DNA of 64,000 nt from Acidobacteriota bacterium (GTDB lineage: Bacteria > Acidobacteriota > Blastocatellia > Pyrinomonadales > Pyrinomonadaceae). The position numbers and the translations under genes are program-made. Below are positions 1 through 8,188 of the stretch, piece after piece. Location: the NCBI GenBank assembly GCA_019639135.1, contig JAHBSL010000001.1:124001-188000 (forward strand), read 5' to 3'. Within the stretch, counting starts at the first letter, position 1, and every line of letters starts with the position of its first letter. The notes beneath the pieces are model-generated. The model ran no database searches, was not told the DNA's origin, and saw nothing but the letters and a program-made list of their open reading frames with translations.

Positions 1-302
1 GTTTCTACGAATGCCGTGACAATAGCAAGTTCCCCGCCATAAACGATGAAGGTAAAAAAAACTATGGCATCGGAGAAACTGAGGGTCAGGTTCGATCCGG
101 AAAGATCGAGTGTCATCCTCGGTGCGGCGAAGATCGCAAAGGCGAGAATGAAGATGTATCCGACTCCGATATTAGTGAACCAGGCGGCAGTCATTGATGC
201 TAAAAGCGCAAGAATGCCTATCGCCGAAACCACCATCTTAATGTGGTAAGAAGGCTCAGTGCGTGAGTGGAGTTCGGCAGTTGTGACTAACGGATTCTCC
301 AT
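1..302 (-). CDS. Partial multi-pass membrane protein (N-terminal part)
   Basis: The gene runs off the left edge; 100 codons are visible, from the ATG at 302. About 22 hydrophilic residues are followed by hydrophobic segments at roughly 23-42 and 46-60, the stretch PRMTLDLSGSNLTLSFSDA, and a further hydrophobic segment at about 80-98. A string of helices with a short PRMTL.....LSFSDA loop is reminiscent of the membrane sensor domains found at the N terminus of GGDEF or HD-GYP signalling proteins in Acidobacteriota, but the output domain lies outside the window, so that identity is a guess. The reading frame itself is clear: it is open throughout with codon use like that of its neighbours. It is transcribed away from the rest of the window. 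Confidence 0.6.
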   Translation of the reverse strand, partial: MENPLVTTAELHSRTEPSYHIKMVVSAIGILALLASMTAAWFTNIGVGYIFILAFAIFAAPRMTLDLSGSNLTLSFSDAIVFFTFIVYGGELAIVTAFVE

Positions 303-714
303 CCGGGATTGTGGAAGATTCGGATTCTCGATAAAGCTTGATTAGTTAAGGCCCAAATCACAGGCGGTATAATAATATCATCTGACCGCAAAATAATCCA
401 GAAGATAATCTTGACCGAGGTTAGTTGTGTATATCTGCTAAACAGAAAGCTGTCGTATACAAAATATACACTCCTGTAAATGCTGCAAATACTAAGGTTG
501 CATACGATTGTCTGTGTCTTCGTATATTCACTATCCGGCGTTCAAGCTATTATCCCGAACAGCGGGCGATCACAAGTGATCGAGGATAAGTGCAATGAAC
601 ACAATAGTTTACACTTCGTTGAAGGCCTAGATTAAGCAGTGGCACAACGGTTGTATTTATTCAGGCAGCGAGAGACAAATGCTCTCAACAAAAAAAGGGA
701 GAAGAGAGAAAACA
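303..714. other. Intergenic region, AT-richer than its surroundings
   Basis: There is no convincing gene in these roughly 410 bases. The region separates a leftward membrane protein from the rightward GIIIN-repeat gene, so promoters for both should lie here. The only structured element I see is a perfect palindrome CGATCAC-AA-GTGATCG at 567-582. The segment around 400-520 is clearly richer in A+T than the coding DNA around it. Confidence 0.6.
567..582. promoter_or_regulatory. 16-bp perfect palindrome, possible operator
   Basis: The sequence is CGATCAC, a two-base AA centre, then GTGATCG. It lies about 130 bases upstream of the GIIIN-repeat gene and in a divergent intergenic region. The size and symmetry are those of a dimeric repressor site, but no regulator can be named from sequence alone. 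Confidence 0.3.
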
Positions 715-1017
715 ATGAGGAACCTAAAGAACATCGCAGCAACAATCGCACTTGCCGGAATGATCATGCTTGGCACAACAGTCGCTAACGCAGGCATCAT
801 AATCAACAACGGAATTATCATCAACAATGGTGTAGGTAAAGAGACCAAAACGACCCAACAGTGCTCGGACAACTCCGAGAAGAAAGAATGGGGAATCATC
901 ATCAACAACTTCGTTGGAATTATCATCAACGACCTTGTTGGTATCATCATCAACAACGCGACTCCGCGGCAGGATTGCGGAATCATCATCGACAACGGCA
1001 TCCTCGTAATGGACTGA
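715..1017 (+). CDS. Secreted small protein with six GIII[ND][ND] repeats
   Basis: A 100-residue protein of a family I do not recognise. The start at 715 follows a purine-rich GGAGAAGAGAG site; an upstream in-frame ATG at 679 would only add a lysine-rich extension. Residues 1-26 form a typical Sec signal peptide ending in ANA, so the mature protein would begin at the first repeat. The mature part has six copies of GIIINN, GIIIND or GIIIDN, at roughly residues 27-32, 33-38, 60-65, 68-73, 76-81 and 89-94. They are separated by a charged linker with a cysteine (QQCSDN) and a second cysteine (RQDCG). The even spacing of beta-branched residues and asparagines suggests a stacked beta-strand, solenoid or amyloid-like fold, possibly closed by a disulfide; this is inference. 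The gene is followed by a strong hairpin. Confidence 0.8.
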   Translation: MRNLKNIAATIALAGMIMLGTTVANAGIIINNGIIINNGVGKETKTTQQCSDNSEKKEWGIIINNFVGIIINDLVGIIINNATPRQDCGIIIDNGILVMD

Positions 1018-1051
1018 TTTCGTTGATCAAAGAGTGTTAGCCCCACACCTT

Positions 1052-1080
1052 GAGGCGACCGTTCGTGCGACGGTCGCCTC
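1052..1080. terminator. Hairpin between convergent genes
   Basis: A 10-bp perfect stem, GAGGCGACCG paired with CGGTCGCCTC around a 9-nt loop, lies between the stop of the GIIIN-repeat gene and the stop of the convergent desulfurase. It lacks a clear T-run on the plus strand, so it may act as a bidirectional transcription barrier or as a 3'-end stabiliser. Confidence 0.55.
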
Positions 1081-1083
1081 GCC

Positions 1084-2286
1084 TCATTTATGGGACAGCC
1101 CGGCCGAAAGCGATCGAAGTGTCTCGACCGCCTGCGGCAGTGCAAAAAGCAGCCTTTCGATCTCGCTTTCCTTAGTAAATCTGGAAAAACTGAAGCGAAT
1201 AGCACCGCGTGCAAGTTCGTCGTCCCGACCGAGCGCTACGATGACCGGAGATGGCTCGATCGAGCCGCTTGAGCACGCCGCCCCGGTCGAAACGGCAAAT
1301 CCTTGCATGTCCAGGTTGATCAGCAGTCCTTCGCCTTCAATGCCGCGAAAGGATATGTTCGAGATATTCGGGACACGACCGGAACGTTCGCCATTTACAA
1401 AGGCATCAGGGATATTTTCGAGAACAGTGTTCTCGAACGTGTCCCTGAGTTTTTGAAGCCGCTTGGCATTGCCCGTAAGTTCACGGCCGGCGATTTCGGC
1501 CGCCGATCCAAAACCGACGATTTGCGCGACCGGTTCGGTCCCGCCGCGATTGCCACGTTCTTGTCGGCCGCCGATATTTTGCGGATGAAGGCGAACTCCA
1601 CGCCGAATGTATAAAGCTCCTATCCCCTTTGGGCCATGGATCTTGTGGCCCGAGAGTGACAAAAGGTCGCAGCTTAAAACTTCGACATCTACAACCATCT
1701 TTCCCAGGGCCTGTACCGCATCAGTATGGAGCCAAATTCGCTGCCCGGACTCGCGAAGCGAGCGGACAGCGCTTCCTATCTCGGCGATCGGTTGAATGGT
1801 TCCGATCTCATTGTTGACCGCCATCAGGGAAACGAGAATCGTCTCTTCGCGGATTGCGTCCAATACTTTTCGATGATCAATTACACCGCTTTCATTGACA
1901 GGTATAACTGTCAGTTCGCAGAACCGGCCCGCGAGGTCGTCGCAAACCATTTTGACGGCAGGATGTTCGATGGCCGAGATTATTATGTGCGGGAGGGCGG
2001 ATGGGGCCGCGGGATTCTTTCGCCGGACTGCTTCGATGAAGCCGCGAATTGCGAGGTTGTTCGATTCCGTTCCGCCGGAAGTGAAGACTATTTCTGCCGG
2101 ACGGGCATTGATTAGAGCGGCAACCCGGTGACGTGCTTTATCGACTGCGGCGCGAGCCGTTTGGCCAAAGGAATGAATGCTTGAGGCGTTGCCGTAATTG
2201 TCTGTCAAGAACGGTAGCATTTCCTCAAGCACGGCCGGGTCGAGCTGCGTTGTCGCGGCGTTATCGAGATAGACTCGCTCGAACAT
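1084..2286 (-). CDS. Cysteine desulfurase (NifS/IscS family)
   Basis: This PLP enzyme removes sulfur from cysteine, giving alanine and a persulfide used for Fe-S cluster assembly or tRNA thiolation. The 400-residue length is normal for the family. Visible features are the N-terminal YLDNAATTQ motif, His108 in the EHPA motif that stacks on the cofactor, the PLP lysine Lys215 in SGHKIHGPKG, and the active-site cysteine Cys338 in STGAACSSGS. The short active-site loop with its ACSSGS motif places it with the IscS/NifS group rather than SufS. No iscU or other Fe-S gene is adjacent, so its sulfur acceptor is unknown. It is convergent with the GIIIN-repeat gene. Confidence 0.93.
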   Translation of the reverse strand: MFERVYLDNAATTQLDPAVLEEMLPFLTDNYGNASSIHSFGQTARAAVDKARHRVAALINARPAEIVFTSGGTESNNLAIRGFIEAVRRKNPAAPSALPHIIISAIEHPAVKMVCDDLAGRFCELTVIPVNESGVIDHRKVLDAIREETILVSLMAVNNEIGTIQPIAEIGSAVRSLRESGQRIWLHTDAVQALGKMVVDVEVLSCDLLSLSGHKIHGPKGIGALYIRRGVRLHPQNIGGRQERGNRGGTEPVAQIVGFGSAAEIAGRELTGNAKRLQKLRDTFENTVLENIPDAFVNGERSGRVPNISNISFRGIEGEGLLINLDMQGFAVSTGAACSSGSIEPSPVIVALGRDDELARGAIRFSFSRFTKESEIERLLFALPQAVETLRSLSAGLSHK

Positions 2287-2352
2287 AAAGCCAGTCTAAA
2301 ACTTTTTACTTGAGATGTGCAGTTGGGAATCGTGCGGATCGGGGGAACCGAA

Positions 2353-2817
2353 CTAAAACTGATCATCCTCACCGACAAAAAGGATGTCGGTAACGTCCTT
2401 TTGGACCTCGATAACATAGGCAGGGAACGCGAAGAGATATTTACGATGGGCGACCGAAACAACATAAGTCTTGTTCGGAACAACATCATGAAAGACAAAT
2501 TGCCCAAATGTACCGGTACGGGCATATCTGAGCACGTTTTCTTCATCCATCAAAACGACGATGGAATTCGGGATATATGCTCCGCTGGCATCAGTCACTC
2601 GGCCGGCGACAATAACGTTGTTGCCAGTCGATGTGAACAGAGAAAGTATCCTCCCTATAGGACGCTTGATCTTGGTCCTTGCGGCCGGAGATTCGAAAGG
2701 TGATTCGGTTGTTTGGGCCGCGATTTGGGCAGTGGAGACGATAACGACAAAAGCGACCGCGACCAAAGTGCGAGACAATGCTGAAGGGATGAGCAAATCG
2801 AACAATATTGACCGCAT
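2353..2817 (-). CDS. Secreted carboxypeptidase-regulatory-like domain protein
   Basis: A 154-residue protein with a hydrophobic export signal (residues about 15-35, ending IAAQT), then a short linker and one Ig-like beta-sandwich of the carboxypeptidase regulatory / CarboxypepD_reg type at about residues 65-150. The signature is VAGRVTDASGAYIPNSIVVLMD, followed later by the GQFVFHDVVPNKTYVVSVAHRKY pattern typical of these domains. Such single-domain proteins are common in Acidobacteriota and probably bind or scaffold in the periplasm or outside the cell; no catalytic residues are expected. It lies 66 bases upstream of the desulfurase gene on the same strand, which could mean co-transcription but implies no shared function. 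Confidence 0.8.
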   Translation of the reverse strand: MRSILFDLLIPSALSRTLVAVAFVVIVSTAQIAAQTTESPFESPAARTKIKRPIGRILSLFTSTGNNVIVAGRVTDASGAYIPNSIVVLMDEENVLRYARTGTFGQFVFHDVVPNKTYVVSVAHRKYLFAFPAYVIEVQKDVTDILFVGEDDQF

Positions 2818-3076
2818 ACAAGATGTGGATTGCGTGTTTAGGCGCGATTAACGACCGAACAAAACAGCGAATATGAGTAAGTTTCAGAAAAACTTGAGAC
2901 GAGCGACGCTAAATTAACGGAATAATAACACTTTTCGGATTTATTGCAAGAATTTTTTATTTGGATTTTCGTGCGAATGAGGCCCAAGTAGATTTCCTTT
3001 GATCAGCGAATGAGATAAATTATAGATAGACGAATGCCGGGAAAGTCCGGCTTAATTGTCGAGGTGTGGCTAAAAG

Positions 3077-4237
3077 ATGGATTTTACGACAAAAGAGATC
3101 TTCAAGCGGTATGCGAGCATTCTGATCGGGAAGCCGATATCGCCGATATTTTTGAACATTCTGGTGACGAGCGTTTGCGACATGCGCTGTACGCATTGCT
3201 TTTTCACCGAGGAGCTCGATGACCGCCCGCGGAAAAAACTCCAGATGAAGACGGACGAGATCGCGAAGATCTCCGAAACGCTCGGGGGTAATTTGGGTGT
3301 GCTTGTGCTCGCCGGCGGCGAGCCGTTCACGCGGAAAGACCTCCCGGAGATCGTTCGGGCTTTCTATGAGAATAACAAGCTCGACTCGGTTTACCTGATG
3401 TCCAACGGACAGATCCATCAGCGGATCTTTCCGGATGTGACGCGTATCCTCGACGAATGCCCCGACCTTAACGTTACGGTCGCGCTCGGCATCGACGGGA
3501 TGAAGGAAGCCCACGAAAAGATCCGCCGCAAAGAGGGAAGCTGGGACAAGGCGATCCATACTGCTCGCACGCTGCAGCAGATGAAGCAGGAGCAATATCC
3601 GCGGCTTGATATCCAGACCTGTACCTGTGTGATGCACTCAAACCAGGACACGATCTTCGATTGGTATGACTTCCTGAAATACGACCTCAAGCCGGACAAG
3701 GTGAACATCAACTACATTCGCCCGCCTTCGGCAGACCCGGTAGAGCTTGAATTTGATCCAGAGAGATATGCTCAGCTTTCGCATATGATCCTTGAGGACA
3801 CGAAAAACGCCGCCCTTAAGAATATGTACGGCGGTAAATCGGGCATCTTCAAGGCAGCGGTCGATATCTACATGCACGACGTCATCACCAAGACTAAAGA
3901 AGAGAACAAGGCCCAACTTAAGTGCTACGCCGGCAGTGCCGGTGCGGTGATCTACGACACGGGTGCTCTTTCCTCCTGTGAGAACAAGGCCGACGTGCTG
4001 AATCTTCGTGATTACGAGTGGAATTTCCAGACTGCTTGGAACACGGACCTGATGAAGGCCCGGCGGAAAGAAGCCGGTGCGGGCTGCTATTGCACTCACG
4101 AATCGAACTGCTTCTATCCCTCGTTGCCGTTCAATGCAGGCCACCTCGTGAAAATCAAGAAACTCGAGCGTGACATCCGCAAGGCTGCAAAGGAATCGGG
4201 TTTTGCCGTCGGGCGTGAGGTTGCCTTAAAGGCTTAG
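3077..4237 (+). CDS. Radical SAM protein with SPASM-like C-terminal cysteines
   Basis: A 386-residue radical SAM enzyme. The [4Fe-4S] cluster that cleaves S-adenosylmethionine is bound by Cys34, Cys38 and Cys41 in CDMRCTHC; the GGEPFTR motif that contacts SAM follows at about residue 80. The C-terminal third carries further cysteines in a SPASM/twitch-like arrangement: one at LKCYAG, one at SSCEN after a DTGAL turn, then CYC and NCF. This points to auxiliary Fe-S clusters as in peptide- or sugar-modifying enzymes. The substrate is unknown. The stop is only 9 bases before the start of a diacylglycerol-type glycosyltransferase, so the two are almost certainly in one operon and may act on the same lipid or glycan. 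Confidence 0.88.
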   Translation: MDFTTKEIFKRYASILIGKPISPIFLNILVTSVCDMRCTHCFFTEELDDRPRKKLQMKTDEIAKISETLGGNLGVLVLAGGEPFTRKDLPEIVRAFYENNKLDSVYLMSNGQIHQRIFPDVTRILDECPDLNVTVALGIDGMKEAHEKIRRKEGSWDKAIHTARTLQQMKQEQYPRLDIQTCTCVMHSNQDTIFDWYDFLKYDLKPDKVNINYIRPPSADPVELEFDPERYAQLSHMILEDTKNAALKNMYGGKSGIFKAAVDIYMHDVITKTKEENKAQLKCYAGSAGAVIYDTGALSSCENKADVLNLRDYEWNFQTAWNTDLMKARRKEAGAGCYCTHESNCFYPSLPFNAGHLVKIKKLERDIRKAAKESGFAVGREVALKA

Positions 4238-4246
4238 GTTCTCGAG

Positions 4247-5431
4247 ATGCAGCAAAACACGCCAAAGATCCTCATCCTATCGTCCGACACGGGCGGCGGG
4301 CATCGCTCTGCGGCTCAGGCGTTGGTCGATGGGGTCGAGCGTTTTTGGCACGGCGAATCGGCTGCGGTTCGGGTGATAAAGGCGATCGAGGACAGCCACC
4401 ATATCACCGAGAAACTGGTCAACATCTATAATTGGGTTCTGCGGCACAAGCAGAGCTGGATGAAGTATCTCTACTGGGCAGTCAACCGGTTCCGCCCGGA
4501 AACGCGTGAGTTCTTTCACCGCCGTTGCATGGTGCACCTGCGCGATGTTTTCGAAAAATGGTGCCCGCACATCGTCGTCAGCGTTCACCCATTGACGCAG
4601 CACATCTTTGCGCGAATTCTCCGCGAACTGAATTTACTTGGCCAGATCCCATTGGTGACCGTCGTCACCGATCCCGGTTACGGCTTTTGGAAAGGCTGGG
4701 CTTGCAACGACGTTTCGCTTTACCTGGTTGCAAATGACGATGCAAAGCGTCAGTTGATCGACTACGGTGTTGAGGAAACGCGGATCAAGGTCTCGGGTAT
4801 GCCGGTCAACCCAAAGTTTCGCGAGGTGAATGAAGCGGACGCCCAGAACGCCCGGAGAGCTTTCGGGCTTGACCCTGATAAGTTCACGGTGTTCGTCAAT
4901 GCCGGCTGGGTCGGCGGCGGTAATATCCCGACGATCTTCAAGGAACTCGTCCGAGGCGAATTGGACGTTCAGGCGATATTCCTTGCCGGAAAGAACGAAA
5001 CTCTCCGTGCAGAAGCTGAAGAGATCGCCAAGCATGCGAAGTTCCCGGTAAAGGTGATCGGCTATTCCGACGAGATCGAGAAGCTGATGCATTCGGCGAA
5101 CGTGATGGTCTCAAAGCTGGGCGGCCTGACAACCTTCGAAGCCCTTGCCTGCCGGCTGCCGATCATAGCCGATGCCACCACTCCTCCGATGCCACAGGAG
5201 GCTGGAACGGTCGATCTGGTCGCCAAGAACGGTGCCGGGATCATCCTTGAGCGTTCCGTGGACATTGTCCCGGCGATCAGGTCGCTGATGGAGGATGAGA
5301 CGAAGTACAGGCGTATGAAGGACGCGACCGCATCAGTTTCGCTGCCGGATTCGACCGAGCGGATAATTCGCGAGATCGCGGCCCTTCTGCCGGCAAGACA
5401 GCCCGAGCGGGTCGAACTTGCGGCTGCCTAA
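4247..5431 (+). CDS. MGDG synthase / processive diacylglycerol glycosyltransferase-like protein
   Basis: A 394-residue GT-B glycosyltransferase. The N terminus KILILSSDTGGGHRSAAQAL is the hallmark of the monogalactosyldiacylglycerol synthase domain, where the glycine-rich loop contacts the lipid acceptor. The C-terminal half has the GT28-type donor domain, with VFVNAGWVGGGN at about residue 210, KVIGYSDEIEKLMHSANVMVSKLGGLT at 275-300 and the acidic end of the donor site shortly after. Family members transfer galactose or glucose from UDP-sugars to diacylglycerol at the inner membrane. Whether the acceptor here is diacylglycerol, a capnine-like lipid or something else cannot be told. It is co-transcribed with the radical SAM gene upstream (9-base gap), and an SDR gene follows after 91 bases. 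Confidence 0.87.
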   Translation: MQQNTPKILILSSDTGGGHRSAAQALVDGVERFWHGESAAVRVIKAIEDSHHITEKLVNIYNWVLRHKQSWMKYLYWAVNRFRPETREFFHRRCMVHLRDVFEKWCPHIVVSVHPLTQHIFARILRELNLLGQIPLVTVVTDPGYGFWKGWACNDVSLYLVANDDAKRQLIDYGVEETRIKVSGMPVNPKFREVNEADAQNARRAFGLDPDKFTVFVNAGWVGGGNIPTIFKELVRGELDVQAIFLAGKNETLRAEAEEIAKHAKFPVKVIGYSDEIEKLMHSANVMVSKLGGLTTFEALACRLPIIADATTPPMPQEAGTVDLVAKNGAGIILERSVDIVPAIRSLMEDETKYRRMKDATASVSLPDSTERIIREIAALLPARQPERVELAAA

Positions 5432-5522
5432 CACACAAATAGTTCCTTCGCTTGCCAGATAATTCCTGTTAATTTAACCTTAGACCTTTGTAACGAGCTC
5501 TTGTTCACGAGGAGAACCCTGC

Positions 5523-6272
5523 TTGAACCTTTTATTAGAAGGAAAAACCGCGTTCGTTTCCGGCGGCACCCGCGGCATCGGTGCCGCACTCTGCGAGATC
5601 TTTGCCCGCGAGGGCGCAGATGTCGCATTCAACTACCACACCAGCGATGATCTAGCCGAATCCGTCAAGGCAAAGATCGAGACCTTTGGCCGCCGGGCTC
5701 TGGCTTTCAAAGTGTCAGTTACAGACCGTCTTGGGATGAAACGTGTTGCCCGCGAGATAGCCGAGACTTGGGGCCACATCGATATCCTTGTCAACAATGC
5801 GGCGGTGAACAAGGCGGATAACTTTGCGACAACGACCGACCGGTCGTGGGATTGGGTCGTCGATACGAACGTCAACAGCCTCTTTGCTGTGACGAAGCCG
5901 ATCTATAAGCAGATGATCCGACGCAGAAGCGGAACGATCTTAAATATCACAAGCATCGGAGCGATCCGTGCACTGCCGACCGCGGTACATTACGCGACCT
6001 CAAAGGCGGCAATGATCGGTTTTACCAAGTGCCTCTCGCGGGAGGCCGCTAACTTCGGGATTACCGTTAATGCGATCGCCGCCGGAATTTTTGATACCGA
6101 TCTCGGTAACACGCTCCCGGCTCGGTTACTCGAAGCCCATGAAAACTGGGTCTCGTTACGCCGGCTGGGGCGGCCTGAAGAGCTCGCCGAATTCGCCGCT
6201 TTTATCGTAAGCCCGCGAAATTCCTATATGAACGGAGAAATAATCACCGTTGACGGTGGAACGATCACCTGA
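5523..6272 (+). CDS. SDR family oxidoreductase (FabG-like)
   Basis: A 249-residue classical short-chain dehydrogenase/reductase. The start is a TTG preceded by a good GAGGAGAA site. Cofactor-binding SGGTRGIG is at residues 13-20, the NNAA motif at 91-94, and the catalytic set is Asn116, Ser144, Tyr157 and Lys161 (YATSK). The C-terminal MNGEIITVDGGTIT pattern is typical of 3-oxoacyl-ACP reductases and related enzymes. Because the fab cluster further right lacks fabG, this could be a housekeeping reductase, but its position behind the radical SAM and glycosyltransferase genes makes a role in lipid or sugar tailoring equally plausible. Substrate unknown. Confidence 0.88.
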   Translation: MNLLLEGKTAFVSGGTRGIGAALCEIFAREGADVAFNYHTSDDLAESVKAKIETFGRRALAFKVSVTDRLGMKRVAREIAETWGHIDILVNNAAVNKADNFATTTDRSWDWVVDTNVNSLFAVTKPIYKQMIRRRSGTILNITSIGAIRALPTAVHYATSKAAMIGFTKCLSREAANFGITVNAIAAGIFDTDLGNTLPARLLEAHENWVSLRRLGRPEELAEFAAFIVSPRNSYMNGEIITVDGGTIT

Positions 6273-6365
6273 CGGCCCGTCTTTTTCTACACAGTTCAAA
6301 CCACGAACACTATCAGCAAATGAAATTGCAATTCAATATTAACTGTTGTAAATAAAGAACTTATC

Positions 6366-6394
6366 TTGACATGTTCAGTTCTGCTTGCTAGACT
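6366..6394 (+). promoter_or_regulatory. Strong sigma-70-type promoter
   Basis: Perfect -35 TTGACA at 6366-6371, a 17-base spacer, and -10 TAGACT at 6389-6394, about 30 bases before the ferritin-like gene. It is among the best matches to the consensus in the window and suggests high constitutive expression. Confidence 0.75.
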
Positions 6395-6425
6395 CTTCCA
6401 ATAGGAAGGAATCCTAGGGAGAGAT

Positions 6426-6887
6426 ATGGGACGACAAGAATTGATCGATAATCTGAATAAGGCGTTGGCCTGCGAACTCGCCGGCGTCATCCAGTATTCT
6501 CAGCACAGCTACTTGGTAACAGGGACGGACCGCGAGGTCTTCAAGGGCTTTTTCCGTGATCAGGCCGAAGAGGCTCAGGACCACGCGGAAGTGCTCGGCG
6601 ATAAGATCGTTGCGCTCGGTGGCATTCCGACCGTAGAACCGGCGATGATCAGGCAGTCGGTCGAACTAAAGGACATGCTTTCGCAGGCTCTTGAGCTTGA
6701 AAGGGAAGCGATGGCCGCCTACATGGCTGCCTGGGCTGCATGCGACGACAACGACCTGCCGCAAAAGTTCTGGCTCGAGGGGCAGATCTCGGATGAGCAG
6801 ATGCACATCGAGGAACTCGAGAAGCTAACCTCCGAGCGGACGGCAAAGGCCGGAACGGAGCGGATAGTTCTAAGGGAAATCAGTTAA
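6426..6887 (+). CDS. Ferritin-like di-iron protein (bacterioferritin/Dps superfamily)
   Basis: A 153-residue four-helix-bundle protein. It shows the spaced Glu/His pattern of ferritin-like proteins: ELAGVIQYSQHSY in helix A, EEAQDHAEVL in helix B (E..H ligand pair), ELEREAMAAYMAAW in helix C, and EQMHIEELEKL in helix D (E..H pair). These would form the di-iron ferroxidase site. It lacks the heme-ligand methionine context needed to call it a true bacterioferritin. Likely roles are iron storage or protection against peroxide. It is monocistronic, with a consensus promoter upstream and an intrinsic terminator right after it. Confidence 0.85.
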   Translation: MGRQELIDNLNKALACELAGVIQYSQHSYLVTGTDREVFKGFFRDQAEEAQDHAEVLGDKIVALGGIPTVEPAMIRQSVELKDMLSQALELEREAMAAYMAAWAACDDNDLPQKFWLEGQISDEQMHIEELEKLTSERTAKAGTERIVLREIS

Positions 6888-6906
6888 CCAGTTTCAAAGA
6901 AAAAAT

Positions 6907-6942
6907 AGCCGGGCTCATTTCTGGGCCCGGCTTTAGTTTTTT
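6907..6942 (+). terminator. Intrinsic terminator of the ferritin-like gene
   Basis: Stem AGCCGGGC / GCCCGGCT with a 10-base loop, followed by TTAGTTTTTT. It lies 20 bases after the stop codon. Confidence 0.88.
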
Positions 6943-6954
6943 CAGGGGGAAGAA

Positions 6955-7257
6955 CTATGATGAGGACGGGAAACCAAGAATGCGTGCAGAACCGTCAACA
7001 GCTTCGCCGATTTCTGCCGACCGCAGTCGAACACGGGCGCTTGCTAAAGCACGATGGAGGTCTTCAACCAGTTCAGCCTCAAGTGCAATGGTCTTTTGAG
7101 TGTTCCATCCGAGCCCGTCAGTCCAAGTAGCCATCTTGATCACGGCCCGACCGTCTTCGATCGAAACGTCGATGCGTTTTTCATCGTTGGCGATCGGGGC
7201 GAACTGTTGTTTTAACTGTGTCTGCATCAATGTTAAGAAACTGAAAACCAATTTCAT
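6955..7257 (-). CDS. Small conserved-looking hypothetical protein
   Basis: A 100-residue protein that I cannot assign to a family. The central part (IDVSIEDGRAVIKMATWTDGLGWNTQKTIALE) looks like two beta-strands with a turn, followed by an amphipathic helix ELVEDLHRALASARVRLRSAEIGEA. There is no signal peptide once the short hydrophobic start is discounted. A second possible start is the internal ATG at 7227 (MQTQLKQQ). No clear Shine-Dalgarno sequence precedes either. The gene sits alone between two terminators. Confidence 0.6.
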   Translation of the reverse strand: MKLVFSFLTLMQTQLKQQFAPIANDEKRIDVSIEDGRAVIKMATWTDGLGWNTQKTIALEAELVEDLHRALASARVRLRSAEIGEAVDGSARILGFPSSS

Positions 7258-7271
7258 TAAGAGAATACTTT

Positions 7272-7319
7272 AAAAAAAGTATCCCGTCAATCCTAAAGTC
7301 GCAAAGGACGACGGGATAC
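7272..7319 (-). terminator. Intrinsic terminator of the DUF2911 operon
   Basis: Read on the minus strand, a 10-bp stem GTATCCCGTC / GACGGGATAC is followed by TTTTTTTAAAG. It lies just downstream of the DUF2911 gene. Confidence 0.85.
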
Positions 7320-7339
7320 GGAAAAAAATAAGAAACCGA

Positions 7340-8188
7340 TCAGTTAGTTCCTTTCCACTGCTTTATCTGATTCTCCAGATTGGTCAGTGCGTTCTGGCTG
7401 GCCGGCGGATTTGCCGAGCGGCCGGCGGCGAGTGCGGCTTCACCGGCGGCGATCGCATCGGCCTTGCGTCCCATTTCACCAAGCAGCCGGGCCTTTAAAG
7501 AGAGAACGCCAAACGTCTTGTTCATCCGTTCGGCTTCCTCTACCCACGAAAGAGCATCCGCATAGCTTCCGGTCATCTTTTGCGAGAGGACGTAGTTTGC
7601 CAGCGTCATACGCTCGCTCATTGTCCGGCGGCGATTGTCGTTGACGAACCGGGCATTGAAATCGCCGACGTCAACGGTGAAGGGTACGGCAACGTTTTCC
7701 CAACGTATATTGACCTCAGTGGTGCTGCCTACCACCTTTTCGAATTCGATCGCCATCGTTTCATGGAACTCGGACTGCCTCGGCGTTACTTCGACCTTGA
7801 GGATGTCGTCTTTCGGATCGTGGGTAAAAGCGCCCCACTGGTTCCAGTTCTTGTTAAAGATAATAGTCCAGTTGCCAGGGGTCGGGAGTGTGAAAAGTGC
7901 GTATTTACCCTTCGGAAGCTTTTGGCCGTTGATCATCACATCGATCGGCGTTTCGAAAACGGTGGCATTATTTGCACCGGTCCGCCAAACTTCGTTGTAA
8001 GGGACTAGTTCGCCCCAGATCTTGCGGCCCTTGACGTTCGGCCGATGGTAGGAGATCGATATCTTTGTATCACCGATCATCTGCGAGGTCTCCTGGAAAT
8101 TACTTTCGCGGGGAATGGTGACCTGTGCGGAAACCGCCACCGCAAATGCGGCGACTAGCATTAAGAATAGCAACCCTTTTGTTCTCAT
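7340..8188 (-). CDS. DUF2911 domain protein with signal peptide
   Basis: A 282-residue exported protein. Residues 1-21 are a signal peptide ending VSA. The next 150 residues match the DUF2911 family: a QMIGDTKISISYHRPNVKGRKIWGELVPY block, then VWRTGANNAT, LPKGKYALFTLP and WTIIFNKNWNQWGAFTHDP. This family is common in Bacteroidota and Acidobacteriota, is beta-rich and has no known activity. The last 80 residues form a helical repeat (NYVLSQKMTGSYADALSWVEEAERM...) resembling tetratricopeptide units. The start overlaps the stop of the SRPBCC gene by four bases (ATGA), so the two are translationally coupled. Confidence 0.9.
   Translation of the reverse strand: MRTKGLLFLMLVAAFAVAVSAQVTIPRESNFQETSQMIGDTKISISYHRPNVKGRKIWGELVPYNEVWRTGANNATVFETPIDVMINGQKLPKGKYALFTLPTPGNWTIIFNKNWNQWGAFTHDPKDDILKVEVTPRQSEFHETMAIEFEKVVGSTTEVNIRWENVAVPFTVDVGDFNARFVNDNRRRTMSERMTLANYVLSQKMTGSYADALSWVEEAERMNKTFGVLSLKARLLGEMGRKADAIAAGEAALAAGRSANPPASQNALTNLENQIKQWKGTN

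Noticed and set aside
657-1214. Minus-strand frame with MMIPT repeats over the GIIIN gene
   Set aside because: It is the complement of the repeat, with no start signal and overlapping the desulfurase end. The plus-strand product has a signal peptide and ribosome-binding site.
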